A stretch of DNA of 64,000 nt from Novosphingobium sp. 9U (GTDB taxonomy: Bacteria; Pseudomonadota; Alphaproteobacteria; Sphingomonadales; Sphingomonadaceae), in contig NZ_LR732469.1 in NCBI RefSeq assembly GCF_902506425.1, positions 2,589,522 through 2,653,521 on the forward strand, written 5' to 3'. The number at the start of each line of letters is the position of its first letter. Within the stretch, counting starts at the first letter, position 1. The notes beneath the pieces are model-generated. The model was not told where the DNA came from and made no database searches. It saw nothing but the letters and a program-made list of their open reading frames with translations. Shown one piece after another: positions 40,179-48,785 of the stretch. The translations under genes were made by a program, and so were the position numbers.

Positions 40179-40373
40179 TCAGATCAGCGACAGCAGCCAG
40201 CGCACGAAGGTGCCGAACAGCGTGTCGATGCCCAGGAAGAACACGGCGAGGAACACCGTCATCAGCCCGACGAAGATCCCCGTCGTCACCGTCTCCTGGC
40301 GCGAAGGCCAGTAGATCTTGGAAGCTTCGGAGCGCACCTGGCGAATGAACTCGTTGGGGCTGGTCTTGGCCAT
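40179..40373 (-). CDS. secE: Preprotein translocase subunit SecE
   Basis: A 64-residue single-helix SecE. The amphipathic part is EFIRQVRSEASKIYWPSRQET and the membrane helix is GIFVGLMTVFLAVFFLGID. It stabilises SecY in the Sec channel. The ATG at 40373 follows GGAAGAGACG; the longer open frame has no homology. Confidence 0.95.
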   Translation of the reverse strand: MAKTSPNEFIRQVRSEASKIYWPSRQETVTTGIFVGLMTVFLAVFFLGIDTLFGTFVRWLLSLI

Positions 40374-40498
40374 TCTCGTCGTCTCTTCCTGCCGCCGAAT
40401 GAGCGGAAAAATGCTTTTCTTCCGCCTAGGGTTCATCGCCGCCCCGGCCGAGGCCGGGAGAGCTGAGGAACTTTCTTCTGTCGGAAGAGGAACGCGAT

Positions 40499-42007
40499 CT
40501 AGCTAGACTCGGCCGGCTTTGCAAGCCGCGCCAGGAACGAGTTGGGCGTGCGGAACAGGATGCGCGCGCCATCAGGCAGCGCGACCGGGTGCACATTGCC
40601 AATGTACCACAGGTAATCCGCCTGCTTCGCTGGCTTGAACTTGCGCAAATCGATCTTCTGCCATGGCGCATAGAGGATGCGCTGGCTGGGATCGGCGAAG
40701 CGCTTGTAGCCCGGCTCCGCCATGCTCATCAGGTGCACGCCGGGCAGAGCGAAGTTGGAGTTCTCCATCGCGCTTCTGCGGACGACGGCATAGCTGCCGA
40801 GGTGTTCGAAGCTGCCGAAGTCCCACTGGCGGCGCGGTATGGCCACGGCGGTCGCGACCTTGGCGCCCTCCGGCACATAGTCCATCGCCTGCAGCATGCG
40901 TTGCGAGGCACGGCCATCGTCGTACCAGTGCATCGTGGTGATGCCGAGCCGCACCGTGAACAAGGCAGCGACCAGGACCAGCGCCCAACGTGGCGCCGGC
41001 CAGTTGATGGCCAAGCACGCGACCAGCAACGCCGCGGTGCTGAGGCGATAGTCCGCATAGTCACCGCCGTAGATGTGGCGCGGCACGGCGAGCGTCAGGA
41101 CGAAGAGGATCACCGCCGCCCAGCCGAACCGGCCATCGATGCGGCGGGTCGCTGCCGCTATCGCCAGCAGCGCGACGACGACCGTGATGGTGGCCAGATC
41201 GAACCATTCCACATGGCTGCGCAGCGCTCGGTAGAGGATGCCCCACTTGTATTCGAGCACCTGGCGGCCGTAGCTCATCTTAGAGTTGCCGCCGCTTCCC
41301 AGTAGCATCGGGAACAGCGGAAAGATCAGCGGCCAGGGCGCGACGATCGCTTTCCAGCCTTCGCGCCAGTTCCTGCGGCTCCATTCGTAGCCAAACACCA
41401 ACACGCCCAACACGCCCCACCCCGACATGTGGCAAAGCCAGACGACGAAGGCGATCGGCACCATGGCGGCAGGACGCCAGCGCCAGTTCTCCCAACGGAC
41501 CCAGGCCGCAAAGGCGAACAGCGCAAGAGCAAGGCTGAGCGTGTAGTTGAGAAAGCCCATCAGCAGCGCGGGCGACCAGATGGTGATGAACGCCAGGATC
41601 GCGCCCAGCCCGATGCGCCCCCGCAACGCCCAGGCGGCCGCCAGCACCGACAGCCCGGTCAGCAGCGGGATGATGAAGGCGATGAACTTGCCGGCCGCTT
41701 CCAGCCCCATCAGCGAGGCGAGCGGAACCATCAGCAGTTCGGAACCGAGATTGCCGGTCCACTCCCAATGGAACGTATAGTATCGTGTCAGGAACGGATC
41801 TTCACCGTGATCCAGCATGACCTTGTAGCCGGCCAGATGCGAGGGGTAGTCCGTCATCTGCGGCGCCCAGGCCGCCAGCACCGGCAAGGTCGCGGCAAAC
41901 GCAAGCACGACACCCAGCCACAGGCCCAGGTCGCGCCGCCAACCCGGCGGCTGCATGTCGCCGGCCCCCGTCATGTCGCCGAAGTCGGGTCGGGTCGAAC
42001 CGTGCAT
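40499..42007 (-). CDS. Polytopic membrane protein (paralog of 13791-15335)
   Basis: About 502 residues with ten or so hydrophobic helices. After the first helix come PQMTDYPSHLAGYKVML, YTFHWEWTGNLGSELLMVPL and LLMGFLNYTLSLALALFAF, matching the same features in the gene at 13791. No catalytic motif is certain; a GT-C-like topology is possible. It lies between tRNA-Trp and secE, which are adjacent in many bacteria. Start could be 42007, 41974 or 41956. Confidence 0.68.
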   Translation of the reverse strand: MHGSTRPDFGDMTGAGDMQPPGWRRDLGLWLGVVLAFAATLPVLAAWAPQMTDYPSHLAGYKVMLDHGEDPFLTRYYTFHWEWTGNLGSELLMVPLASLMGLEAAGKFIAFIIPLLTGLSVLAAAWALRGRIGLGAILAFITIWSPALLMGFLNYTLSLALALFAFAAWVRWENWRWRPAAMVPIAFVVWLCHMSGWGVLGVLVFGYEWSRRNWREGWKAIVAPWPLIFPLFPMLLGSGGNSKMSYGRQVLEYKWGILYRALRSHVEWFDLATITVVVALLAIAAATRRIDGRFGWAAVILFVLTLAVPRHIYGGDYADYRLSTAALLVACLAINWPAPRWALVLVAALFTVRLGITTMHWYDDGRASQRMLQAMDYVPEGAKVATAVAIPRRQWDFGSFEHLGSYAVVRRSAMENSNFALPGVHLMSMAEPGYKRFADPSQRILYAPWQKIDLRKFKPAKQADYLWYIGNVHPVALPDGARILFRTPNSFLARLAKPAESS

Positions 42008-42035
42008 GTGCGCCTGGCTGTTTCGCTAAGATGCC

Positions 42036-42111
42036 TGGCAGGAGTGGAGGGACTCGAACCCACGGCCCTCGGTTTTGGAGACCGATGCTCTACCAACTGA
42101 GCTACACTCCT
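42036..42111 (-). tRNA. tRNA-Trp (CCA)
   Basis: Minus-strand cloverleaf, 76 nt with encoded CCA. The acceptor AGGAGTG pairs with CACTCCT, the anticodon loop is CTCCAAA (CCA), and the T-arm is GTGGGTTCGAGTCCC. It precedes the secE-nusG region in the usual order, here with a membrane gene inserted. Confidence 0.98.
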
Positions 42112-42124
42112 GCGGGCGGGGGTG

Positions 42125-42153
42125 CCTGTAGGGCGTGCGATCGCGAATGGCAA
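42125..42153 (-). promoter_or_regulatory. Promoter of tRNA-Trp
   Basis: Minus strand TTGCCA (42148-42153), 17 bp, TACAGG (42125-42130), then a GC-rich discriminator; 13 bp before the tRNA 5' end. Confidence 0.6.
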
Positions 42154-42219
42154 GCACAAGCCCGCATGGCTTGGGGAATGTTGTCGGGGGTGGATCAACC
42201 GCCGCGTCAGTGGACGGCC

Positions 42220-43530
42220 TCAATCCTCGACAATCAAGCTCGCACGCCGGGTATCGCGCATACGCACATAGACCACCAGCGACACCGCGATCATCGCCGT
42301 GACGTACCAGTAGAACGCCTGCTCCGCCTCGTGCTGCTTCAGCCACAATGCGACGTATTCGGCCGTACCGCCGAATAGCGTGTTGGCGATCGCATAGGGG
42401 AGCGCGACGCCTAGTGCGCGGATATGGGCGGGGAACAGCTCGGCTTTCACGACGGCGTTGATCGAGGTGTAGCCGCTGACGATCACCAGCGCCGCCAGGA
42501 TCAGCCCGAAGGCGGCGAGCGGACTGTGCACGCCCTCCAGCAGGCGGAAGATCGGATAAGTCAGCAAGACGCCCGCGATGCCGAAGCCGATCATCAGCGG
42601 CTTGCGTCCGACCCGATCCGACAGCGCGCCGAATACCGGCTGGAGCAGCATGAACACGAACAGCGCCGCCGCCGTGATCTGCGTCGCCGCCGGAGCCGAA
42701 AAGCCGCTCGTGTTGACAAGGAACTTCTGCATGTACGTGGTGTAGGCATAGAACGCCAAGGTGCCGCCGGCGGTCAGCGCCATCACCAGAAGCGCCTCAC
42801 GCGGATGATCGCGGAACAGGGCAAGGCCGCTGGAGCGCGGGGCTTCGCCTTCCTTGCGAGCGTTGGTGAAGCTCTCGGTCTCGGCCAGTCGCCGGCGCAA
42901 GTAGAAGACCAGCACCGCCAGCGCGGCTCCAACCAGGAAAGGTATGCGCCAGCCCCAGGCGTGCAGCGCCGCCTCCGACAGCGTCACCTGCAGCACCAGC
43001 AGCACCGCGAGCGCCACCAGCTGCCCCGCGATCAGCGTGACATATTGAAAGCTCGAGAAGAAACCGCGCCGATCGCGCCCTGCCATTTCAATGAGGTACG
43101 TGGCGCTCGCGCCGTACTCGCCGCCGACGCTGAGGCCCTGCAGCATGCGCGCGATCACCAGCACCGCCGGTGCGGCGACGCCGATGGTGGCATGTCCCGG
43201 CGTCAGCGCGATCATCAGCGAGCCGGTGCACATCAGCGTGACCGACAACGTCAGGCCCGCCTTGCGACCATGCCGGTCCGCGTAGACGCCCATCACCCAG
43301 GCGCCGATCGGCCGCATCACGAAGCCGACGGCAAAGACCGCCGCAGTGTTCAGCAACTGCAGCGTGCGATCGCCGGCGGGAAAGAAGATCGGCGCGAAGT
43401 ACAGCGTGAAGGCGGAATAGGTGTACCAGTCGTACCACTCGACAAGGTTGCCGGCCGATCCGCCCAGGATGTTGCGCAGTCGGTGCCGCTGGTCCGCATG
43501 GTTCATGGCATCACTTATGCGGAGCGTCAT
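42220..43530 (-). CDS. MFS transporter, metabolite:H+ symporter type (KgtP-like)
   Basis: About 436 residues with twelve membrane segments. Family marks are NLVEWYDWYTYSAFTLYFAP, GVYADRHGRKAGLTLSV and RMLQGLSVGGEYGASATYL, typical of the MHS group that includes the alpha-ketoglutarate permease KgtP and ProP. A dicarboxylate or similar organic acid is plausible. ATG at 43530 or 43506; the open frame continues upstream into the csp leader and is not convincing there. Confidence 0.88.
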   Translation of the reverse strand: MTLRISDAMNHADQRHRLRNILGGSAGNLVEWYDWYTYSAFTLYFAPIFFPAGDRTLQLLNTAAVFAVGFVMRPIGAWVMGVYADRHGRKAGLTLSVTLMCTGSLMIALTPGHATIGVAAPAVLVIARMLQGLSVGGEYGASATYLIEMAGRDRRGFFSSFQYVTLIAGQLVALAVLLVLQVTLSEAALHAWGWRIPFLVGAALAVLVFYLRRRLAETESFTNARKEGEAPRSSGLALFRDHPREALLVMALTAGGTLAFYAYTTYMQKFLVNTSGFSAPAATQITAAALFVFMLLQPVFGALSDRVGRKPLMIGFGIAGVLLTYPIFRLLEGVHSPLAAFGLILAALVIVSGYTSINAVVKAELFPAHIRALGVALPYAIANTLFGGTAEYVALWLKQHEAEQAFYWYVTAMIAVSLVVYVRMRDTRRASLIVED

Positions 43531-43598
43531 GGGGCCGCGCAAGGCAAGCCTCGGATCAGGGTAAGCCGGGCCGATTAGGTAATCCCGGCGCCGCGTGC

Positions 43599-43762
43599 TA
43601 CACTGCGTGGGCTGAACGTCGAACCTTGTGACGGACTGAGCCGAATAGAGCGCGCCCCACAGGCGCGCACTGCACGACGACTTCCTTTCGATTGACGACT
43701 TTGACGCACGGCCTGGCCGCATGTCGCGGCCGCGCAACCTCGTTTCTTGAAAGGAAACACGC
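43599..43762 (+). promoter_or_regulatory. Promoter and long 5' leader of the cold shock gene
   Basis: An extended -10 (TGCTACACT, -10 hexamer 43599-43604) precedes a leader of about 150 nt with a GCGCGCC/GGCGCGC hairpin near 43648-43668. Long structured leaders are usual for cold-inducible csp mRNAs. No good -35 is seen. Confidence 0.38.
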
Positions 43763-43969
43763 ATGCCCATCGGAACCGTAAAGTTCTTCAATGCCGACAA
43801 GGGCTATGGCTTCATCCAGCCCGACAACGGCGGCGCCGACAGCTTCGTGCACATCTCGGCCGTCCAGGCTGCCGGCATGATGACGCTCGAGCGTGATCAG
43901 CGCGTCTCGTACGAAGTCGAGCGTGGCCGTAATGGCAAGGAATCGGCGACCAACCTCGCGTCTGCCTGA
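43763..43969 (+). CDS. Cold shock protein
   Basis: A 68-residue CspA-family RNA chaperone with RNP1 (KGYGFIQ) and RNP2 (FVHISAV) intact. It starts with PIGTVKFFNADKG. GAAAGGAAACACGC precedes the ATG. It is followed by an intrinsic terminator and a small helical-protein gene. Confidence 0.96.
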   Translation: MPIGTVKFFNADKGYGFIQPDNGGADSFVHISAVQAAGMMTLERDQRVSYEVERGRNGKESATNLASA

Positions 43970-43977
43970 TTGTGCTG

Positions 43978-44015
43978 CAGGGGTTCGCAGCCATTGCGGG
44001 CCCCTGTCGTTCTTT
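43978..44015 (+). terminator. Intrinsic terminator after the cold shock gene
   Basis: A 12-bp stem (CAGGGGTTCGCA with TGCGGGCCCCTG, including two G-T pairs), loop GCCAT, then TCGTTCTTT. It lies 9 bp after the csp stop. Confidence 0.72.
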
Positions 44016-44048
44016 CACCCAGCAGGCCATGACATTTCAGGAGCGCAC

Positions 44049-44264
44049 ATGAGTTTCAGCTACGAATTCGCGACCGAACGGGCCGAAGAAGCGGCGCGCA
44101 GCGCCGAAACGGCCGAGCTCGACAACGTGCGTGACCGCGCCTTGCGCTCCGAAGCCGCCTGGCGCGACATGGCCGACCGCGCCCGCAAGACGGAAGAATC
44201 GCGTGCGCGCCGTGAAGCGGCAGCCACTGCTGCCCGCGAAGCTGCGCCTGCCCTAGAAGAGTAA
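44049..44264 (+). CDS. Small charged helical protein, unknown function
   Basis: A 71-residue protein made largely of Ala, Glu and Arg (FATERAEEAARSAETAEL, RSEAAWRDMADRARKTEE), predicted to be one long helix or coiled coil. A GGAG ribosome-binding site lies before the ATG. It sits just after the csp terminator, so expression may depend on readthrough. No family is recognised. Confidence 0.65.
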   Translation: MSFSYEFATERAEEAARSAETAELDNVRDRALRSEAAWRDMADRARKTEESRARREAAATAAREAAPALEE

Positions 44265-44276
44265 GCGCCAGTTCAG

Positions 44277-44298
44277 CCCCTCCTCTGCAAAGGAGGGG
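44277..44298. repeat. CCCCTCC/GGAGGGG palindrome
   Basis: CCCCTCCT and AGGAGGGG arms around CTGCAA, 12 bp after the stop of the small gene. Composition matches the arms of the elements at 11431 and 21587, so it may be a solo half-element. Confidence 0.5.
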
Positions 44299-44390
44299 TG
44301 GGAATAGGGGCGATCGATCGTCCCGGACGCAGCGACACGCCGCTGCGACTTGCCCACGCTCCGAGGGGAGCCAGGTGAGCACCCTCTCGA

Positions 44391-44690
44391 TTAATTGGTG
44401 CCCGCCACCTCATCGATGAAGCGTGCCAGCGCCACATCGCGCTTGCTCAACCCGCCCGCGTCGTGCGTGGTCAGCGTGATCTCGACCCGATTGTAGACGT
44501 TAAACCATTCGGGATGGTGATCCGCCTTTTCCGCCTGGATCGCCACGCGCGTCATGAATGCGAACGCCTCTCCGAAATCGCCGAAGCGCATCGTACGTTC
44601 GATCGCGAGACCATCGCTGCGCAAGCTCCAGGCCGGCAGGCCCCCAAGCGCCTCGTCGCGCTCGGCATCGGTCAGTGCGGCAATGGCCAT
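44391..44690 (-). CDS. phhB: 4a-hydroxytetrahydrobiopterin dehydratase
   Basis: A 99-residue pterin-4a-carbinolamine dehydratase that recycles the pterin cofactor of aromatic amino acid hydroxylases. The signature is [19 protein letters not shown] followed by [12 protein letters not shown]. The ATG at 44690 has AAGGAG upstream. It is divergent from ccmA across 50 bp. No phenylalanine hydroxylase gene is in the window. Confidence 0.93.
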   Translation of the reverse strand: MAIAALTDAERDEALGGLPAWSLRSDGLAIERTMRFGDFGEAFAFMTRVAIQAEKADHHPEWFNVYNRVEITLTTHDAGGLSKRDVALARFIDEVAGTN

Positions 44691-44739
44691 CCACGCGTCT
44701 CCTTGGCAGCCTGGCGCACATCCCCTATCGCCGCGCCCC

Positions 44740-45336
44740 ATGCAAGGGGCTCACATCGCTGCGCACGAACTCGCCTGCCGCCGCGGCGACCGGGTGCTGT
44801 TCCGTGGCCTCTCCTTTGCCCTTGGAGCCGGTGAAGCGCTGCAGGTCATGGGCGCGAACGGCACCGGCAAGTCGAGCCTGCTGCGCCTGGTCGCCGGGCT
44901 CGCCCGTCCCTTCGCCGGTTCCGTCACGCGCATGGGGGAGGTCGGCTTGGTGGACGAGCGGCCCGCACTCGATCCCGAACTGCCGCTCGGGCGTGCCCTC
45001 GCGTTCTGGCAGGGCATTGACGGCCATGCGCCCGCCGACCCAGCAGCCTTGGGCCTTGCCGACTTGCTCGACGTGCCGGTGCGTTATCTCTCGACCGGCC
45101 AGCGCAAGCGCGCCGCCATGGCTCGCCTGCTGGGCCAGCATGCCGCGATCTGGCTTCTCGACGAGCCGCTGAACGGCCTTGACGTCCACGCCGCCCTGTT
45201 GGTGGAGCAGCTGGCCGCGGACCATTGCGCCAATGGAGGCGTGCTCCTCATCGCCTCGCACCAGCCCTTCACGCTGACCGGCATGCGCACACTCGACCTG
45301 GCTGGCCACGCCCCAAGCGCTGGACACGCGACATGA
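44740..45336 (+). CDS. ccmA: Heme exporter ATP-binding protein CcmA
   Basis: A 198-residue ABC ATPase of the cytochrome c maturation system I. Walker A is [10 protein letters not shown], the signature is [15 protein letters not shown] and Walker B is [12 protein letters not shown]. With CcmB and CcmC it releases holo-CcmE. Its stop overlaps the ccmB start by 4 bp. Confidence 0.95.
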   Translation: MQGAHIAAHELACRRGDRVLFRGLSFALGAGEALQVMGANGTGKSSLLRLVAGLARPFAGSVTRMGEVGLVDERPALDPELPLGRALAFWQGIDGHAPADPAALGLADLLDVPVRYLSTGQRKRAAMARLLGQHAAIWLLDEPLNGLDVHAALLVEQLAADHCANGGVLLIASHQPFTLTGMRTLDLAGHAPSAGHAT

Positions 45337-45992
45337 TCCGCCTGTTCGCCGCCCTGCTCCGCCGTGACCTCGCGCGCCTGCTTGGTGCGGGACAGGGTGG
45401 CGGGGCCATGCTGCCGATCCTGTTCTTCCTGGCCGTGGCGATGATCTACCCCTTCGCAGTCGGACCCGACGCGCCCCAGCTGGCGCGCACCGGCGGCGGC
45501 GTCATCTGGGTCGCGGCCTTGCTCGCCGCCATTCTCCCGCTCGACCGCTTGATCGAGCCCGATCTCGAGCGCGGCATGTTCGATCAATGGGCCTTGCGCG
45601 GGATCAGCGAGGAATGGGTGATCGCCGTTCGCGTGCTCTCGCATTGGCTCAGCTTCGGCCCGCCGCTGCTGCTCGCCGCTCTCCCCGCCGGTGCGCTGCT
45701 CGGCCTGTCGGGAGCACAGTTGCGCACCGTGGAGCTGGGCCTGCTTGCCGGCACCCCCGGCCTTGCCGCGCTGGGCGTCGCCGTCGCGGCAATCACCGCG
45801 GGGTTGCGAGGCGGTGCGGCACTGGCCGGTCTGCTGGTGATCCCGCTGGGCGTGCCGCTGCTGATCTTCGGCGCCGGCAGCCTCTCCTCCGGCGGCGACA
45901 GCGGCATCGCGCTGACCGGCGCTGTCAGCCTGGTCCTCCTCGCCGTCGCGCCCTTCGCGGGCGGTGCGGCCGTGCGTGCAGCGCGCGACTGA
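45333..45992 (+). CDS. ccmB: Heme exporter protein CcmB
   Basis: A 219-residue membrane subunit of the CcmAB transporter with six hydrophobic segments. RRDLARLLGAGQGG, LIEPDLERGMFDQW and AALGVAVAAITAGLRGGA are CcmB-like. It is translationally coupled to ccmA. The other ccm genes are not in the window; ccmC is often found immediately downstream, but here a sulfotransferase gene follows. Confidence 0.94.
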   Translation: MIRLFAALLRRDLARLLGAGQGGGAMLPILFFLAVAMIYPFAVGPDAPQLARTGGGVIWVAALLAAILPLDRLIEPDLERGMFDQWALRGISEEWVIAVRVLSHWLSFGPPLLLAALPAGALLGLSGAQLRTVELGLLAGTPGLAALGVAVAAITAGLRGGAALAGLLVIPLGVPLLIFGAGSLSSGGDSGIALTGAVSLVLLAVAPFAGGAAVRAARD

Positions 45993-46088
45993 GTCTCCAG
46001 ATCGCACACTGATCGTCACGGCGGTTGGCGCTCATCGCAGCGCCGGTCATAACCTTGCCGAAGCCAGACAACTGGACGGGAGAGACAC

Positions 46089-47234
46089 ATGGCTCGCGAC
46101 CGCGATCTCATGGAACAGGCGCGCAGCACCACCGGGCTGGACGATTTCGGCAAGGGCGACTTTCGCATCGGCCTGGAAGTCCTCATCGCCTCGCTGGAGA
46201 ACGAGGCACGGCTGAATGCCACCGGGGAGCAGGCGATCTATGGCCGCATCCTCCTGCACCTGCAGCAGCGTCTGCAGATCGAAGACTGGTACCGCCGCCA
46301 TCCGGAGATCGACGAGGAGGTGATCGCAGCGCCCCTGTTCGGCGTCAGCCTGCCGCGAACCGGGTCGTCGGCGTTGTCGTTCCTGCTCTCCAGCGATCCG
46401 GCCATCCGCTACTTGCGCGTGTGGGAGAGCGCCCAACCCTGCCCTCCGCCGGGCACCGTCGAAGGTTCCGATCCACGCCGCGGCGGCGATGCAGGAGCGC
46501 TCGATGCACAGCTAAAGGGTGGCAAGCGCACGCCTACGGGGATCGACGGCGCGATGGAGTGCCAGGACATGATGGCGCTCAACATGGCGAGCCAGATCTT
46601 CCTCGCCTTCGCCAAAGTGCCAAGGTACGCCGAGTGGCTGCTGAATGCCGACATGAGGGCGACTTATGCTTATCACAAGCGAGCGCTGAAGCTGCTGCAA
46701 TGGCGCGAGCCCCGGCGTCCGTGGCGGCTGAAGGCGCCTTCCCACCTGCTGTACCTCGACGCGCTGGACCGGGCCTACCCCGATGCGCGCTTCGTGATGA
46801 CCCATCGCGATCCCAGCGACGTCCTGCTTTCGGTCTGCACCGTCTACGCCGACATCATGGGCAAGTTCACCGACAGCCTCGATCACGCCTGGATCGGCGA
46901 ACTGAATCTGCGCAGCTGGGCCGAAGGCATGCGCCGCGCGATCACCTTTCGCGAGCAGGGTGGCAACGACGCGCGCTTCTACGACATCCACTTCAAGGCC
47001 ATGCAGCGCGACCCGATCGGCGAGGTACGCGGCCTCTACGCTTGGCTTGGCAAGGACGTCTCGCCCGCATTCGCGCAGGCCATGGCCCAGTGGTGGACGC
47101 AGAACGACGAGCGCCAACCTAGCGTGAAAGCCGCCCCGACGCTGTTCGGACTCGACATTAGCGAGGTTCGCGCCGCCTTTGCCGACTACCTGGGGCACAT
47201 GGAGCAATGGGCTCCGTTGCGCGACGCTGCATGA
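46089..47234 (+). CDS. Sulfotransferase family protein (second copy)
   Basis: A 381-residue PAPS-type sulfotransferase-family protein. The 5'-phosphosulfate loop is GVSLPRTGSSALSFLLSSDP, and the 3'-phosphate site is in VMTHRDPSDVLLSV. GGGAGAGACAC precedes the ATG. It is similar in plan to the protein at 36500 but clearly divergent. It starts the plus-strand run ending in the DUF1989 gene. The acceptor is unknown. Confidence 0.87.
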   Translation: MARDRDLMEQARSTTGLDDFGKGDFRIGLEVLIASLENEARLNATGEQAIYGRILLHLQQRLQIEDWYRRHPEIDEEVIAAPLFGVSLPRTGSSALSFLLSSDPAIRYLRVWESAQPCPPPGTVEGSDPRRGGDAGALDAQLKGGKRTPTGIDGAMECQDMMALNMASQIFLAFAKVPRYAEWLLNADMRATYAYHKRALKLLQWREPRRPWRLKAPSHLLYLDALDRAYPDARFVMTHRDPSDVLLSVCTVYADIMGKFTDSLDHAWIGELNLRSWAEGMRRAITFREQGGNDARFYDIHFKAMQRDPIGEVRGLYAWLGKDVSPAFAQAMAQWWTQNDERQPSVKAAPTLFGLDISEVRAAFADYLGHMEQWAPLRDAA

Positions 47235-47298
47235 GCCGCACTTGCTCGCTGCCACCCAGCAGCTAAGGCAGTCGCAAACGTATACATCGAAGGAGAAG

Positions 47299-47934
47299 AT
47301 GATGGGCCAGCCCGTTACCGGTAAGTACGAATTCGACACCGCCGCGCGCGAGGCTCAGGTCATCACGGGGGGCCCGCGCTACACGCCTCTGCGTCTCGAC
47401 GAGGTGTCGCCCGCCGGCCAGGAGCAGGTCGACCATCTTCGCTCCGCATTCAATATCCCCGAGGAACGCCCCTTCCCCGACGTTAGCCTGATCCAGTTGC
47501 GCCATCCGGGCATGTTCAAGGGCCACATGGCGCTAGGTATCGAAATCGCCAAAGGCGCCATTCCCGCGCGTGAACGCGAACTGGCTGTCCTGCGCATCGC
47601 CTGGCTCGCCCGTGCTCCGTTCGAATGGTGCGAGCACATCGACATCGGCCAGCACTTCGGCGTCACGCTGGAGGAGATCGAACGCGTGATCGCCGGCTCG
47701 GATGCGCCCGGCTGGACCGAGCACGAGGCGGCGCTGCTGCGCTCGGTCGAGGAGCAACTGGCCGACTACGCGATTTCGGACGCGACTTGGGAGAAGCTGG
47801 CCCAGACTTATACCGAAGAGCAGATGATGGAGCTGCCGCTGCTGGTCGGTTGCTACCTGTTGGCAGCTTTGCAGCTCAACTCGTTGAAGATCCAGCCGAA
47901 GGGCGGCTTCGACTATCGCGGTCCAACAACCTGA
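47299..47934 (+). CDS. Carboxymuconolactone decarboxylase (CMD)/AhpD-like family protein
   Basis: A 211-residue helical protein of the CMD superfamily. The core is ARERELAVLRIAWLARAPFEWCEHIDIGQH, followed by GVTLEEIERVIAGSD. The thioredoxin-like CxxC of AhpD is absent; only one cysteine (EWCEH) is present, so peroxidase-type function is unlikely. AAGGAGAAG precedes the ATG at 47299. It lies 64 bp after the sulfotransferase gene. Confidence 0.87.
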   Translation: MMGQPVTGKYEFDTAAREAQVITGGPRYTPLRLDEVSPAGQEQVDHLRSAFNIPEERPFPDVSLIQLRHPGMFKGHMALGIEIAKGAIPARERELAVLRIAWLARAPFEWCEHIDIGQHFGVTLEEIERVIAGSDAPGWTEHEAALLRSVEEQLADYAISDATWEKLAQTYTEEQMMELPLLVGCYLLAALQLNSLKIQPKGGFDYRGPTT

Positions 47935-48074
47935 CACCACGGGGAGCAAGGTTGCTGCCTTGCTCCCAATGACCTGTTCGGGAGGGCAGGCGCGGAACTT
48001 TCCGGCCCCTGCGCCATTCCCCTGCTGCACATCGTGCAACCTGAGCGGGCATTATCTTGATTAACTTGAAGACC

Positions 48075-48785
48075 ATGGGACCGAGGATCGAAGACGCAGC
48101 CGCGGCGGAGCTGCGCCAGGCTTTCGAAGCGTTCGTGAAGGACAAGGCGTTCCCTTGTGTCGGCGCGAAGTCGGCGCTGGCGCACGGCACGCTGAAGACC
48201 GTGGTTTGCTGGTCGGTCCAGAGCGGCTGGGATGACGTTCGTATCCATCGCGAACTGCTGGAGTGGGCGTTCGAGTACCGCAAGGACCCGGGCCTGTTCC
48301 GCAGCATCGCCTTCATCTTCGCCGATCCTGCGCCGATCACCGAGGCCCAGTTCGAGAGCGCGATGTGGCAGCGCATCCAGTCGCTCAGCGACAAGGATGC
48401 CTGGCTGGACCAGCCCTATGACCCGCGGGTCAGCAGCGATCCGGAGAGCCCGCACTTCTCGCTCAGCTTCGGCGGCGAAGGCTTCTTCGTGGTGGGCATG
48501 CATCCCAAGGCCAGCCGTCCTGCGCGCCGCTTCGCGCGGCCGGTGATGGTGTTCAACCTGCATGACCAGTTCGAGCAGTTGCGCGACCAGGGCAAGTACG
48601 AGACGATCCGCGACACCATCCTCCAGCGCGACGAGAAGCTGGCCGGGTCGATCAACCCGATGCTGGCACGCCACGGCGATGCGAGCGAGGCCGCGCAATA
48701 CAGCGGCCGTCTGGTCCCGAGCAGCTGGCGCTGCCCGTTCTCCGATTCGCGCGGCTTCTCGCCCGAAACCGAAGCCGCCGAATGA
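48075..48785 (+). CDS. YqcI/YcgG family protein (GntA-like heme N-hydroxylase family)
   Basis: About 236 residues. The N-terminus has the family motif DKAFPCVGAKSALAHGTLK and continues with LLEWAFEYRKDPGLFRSIAFIF. The C-terminal part (GKYETIRDTILQRDEKLAGS ... NPMLARHGDASEAAQYSG) also matches. The family was long uncharacterised; it includes GntA, a heme-dependent N-hydroxylase acting on a guanidino nitrogen in guanitoxin biosynthesis. Whether this member has that activity is inference. An in-frame TTG at 48057 is an alternative start. It overlaps the DUF1989 gene by 4 bp. Confidence 0.82.
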   Translation: MGPRIEDAAAAELRQAFEAFVKDKAFPCVGAKSALAHGTLKTVVCWSVQSGWDDVRIHRELLEWAFEYRKDPGLFRSIAFIFADPAPITEAQFESAMWQRIQSLSDKDAWLDQPYDPRVSSDPESPHFSLSFGGEGFFVVGMHPKASRPARRFARPVMVFNLHDQFEQLRDQGKYETIRDTILQRDEKLAGSINPMLARHGDASEAAQYSGRLVPSSWRCPFSDSRGFSPETEAAE

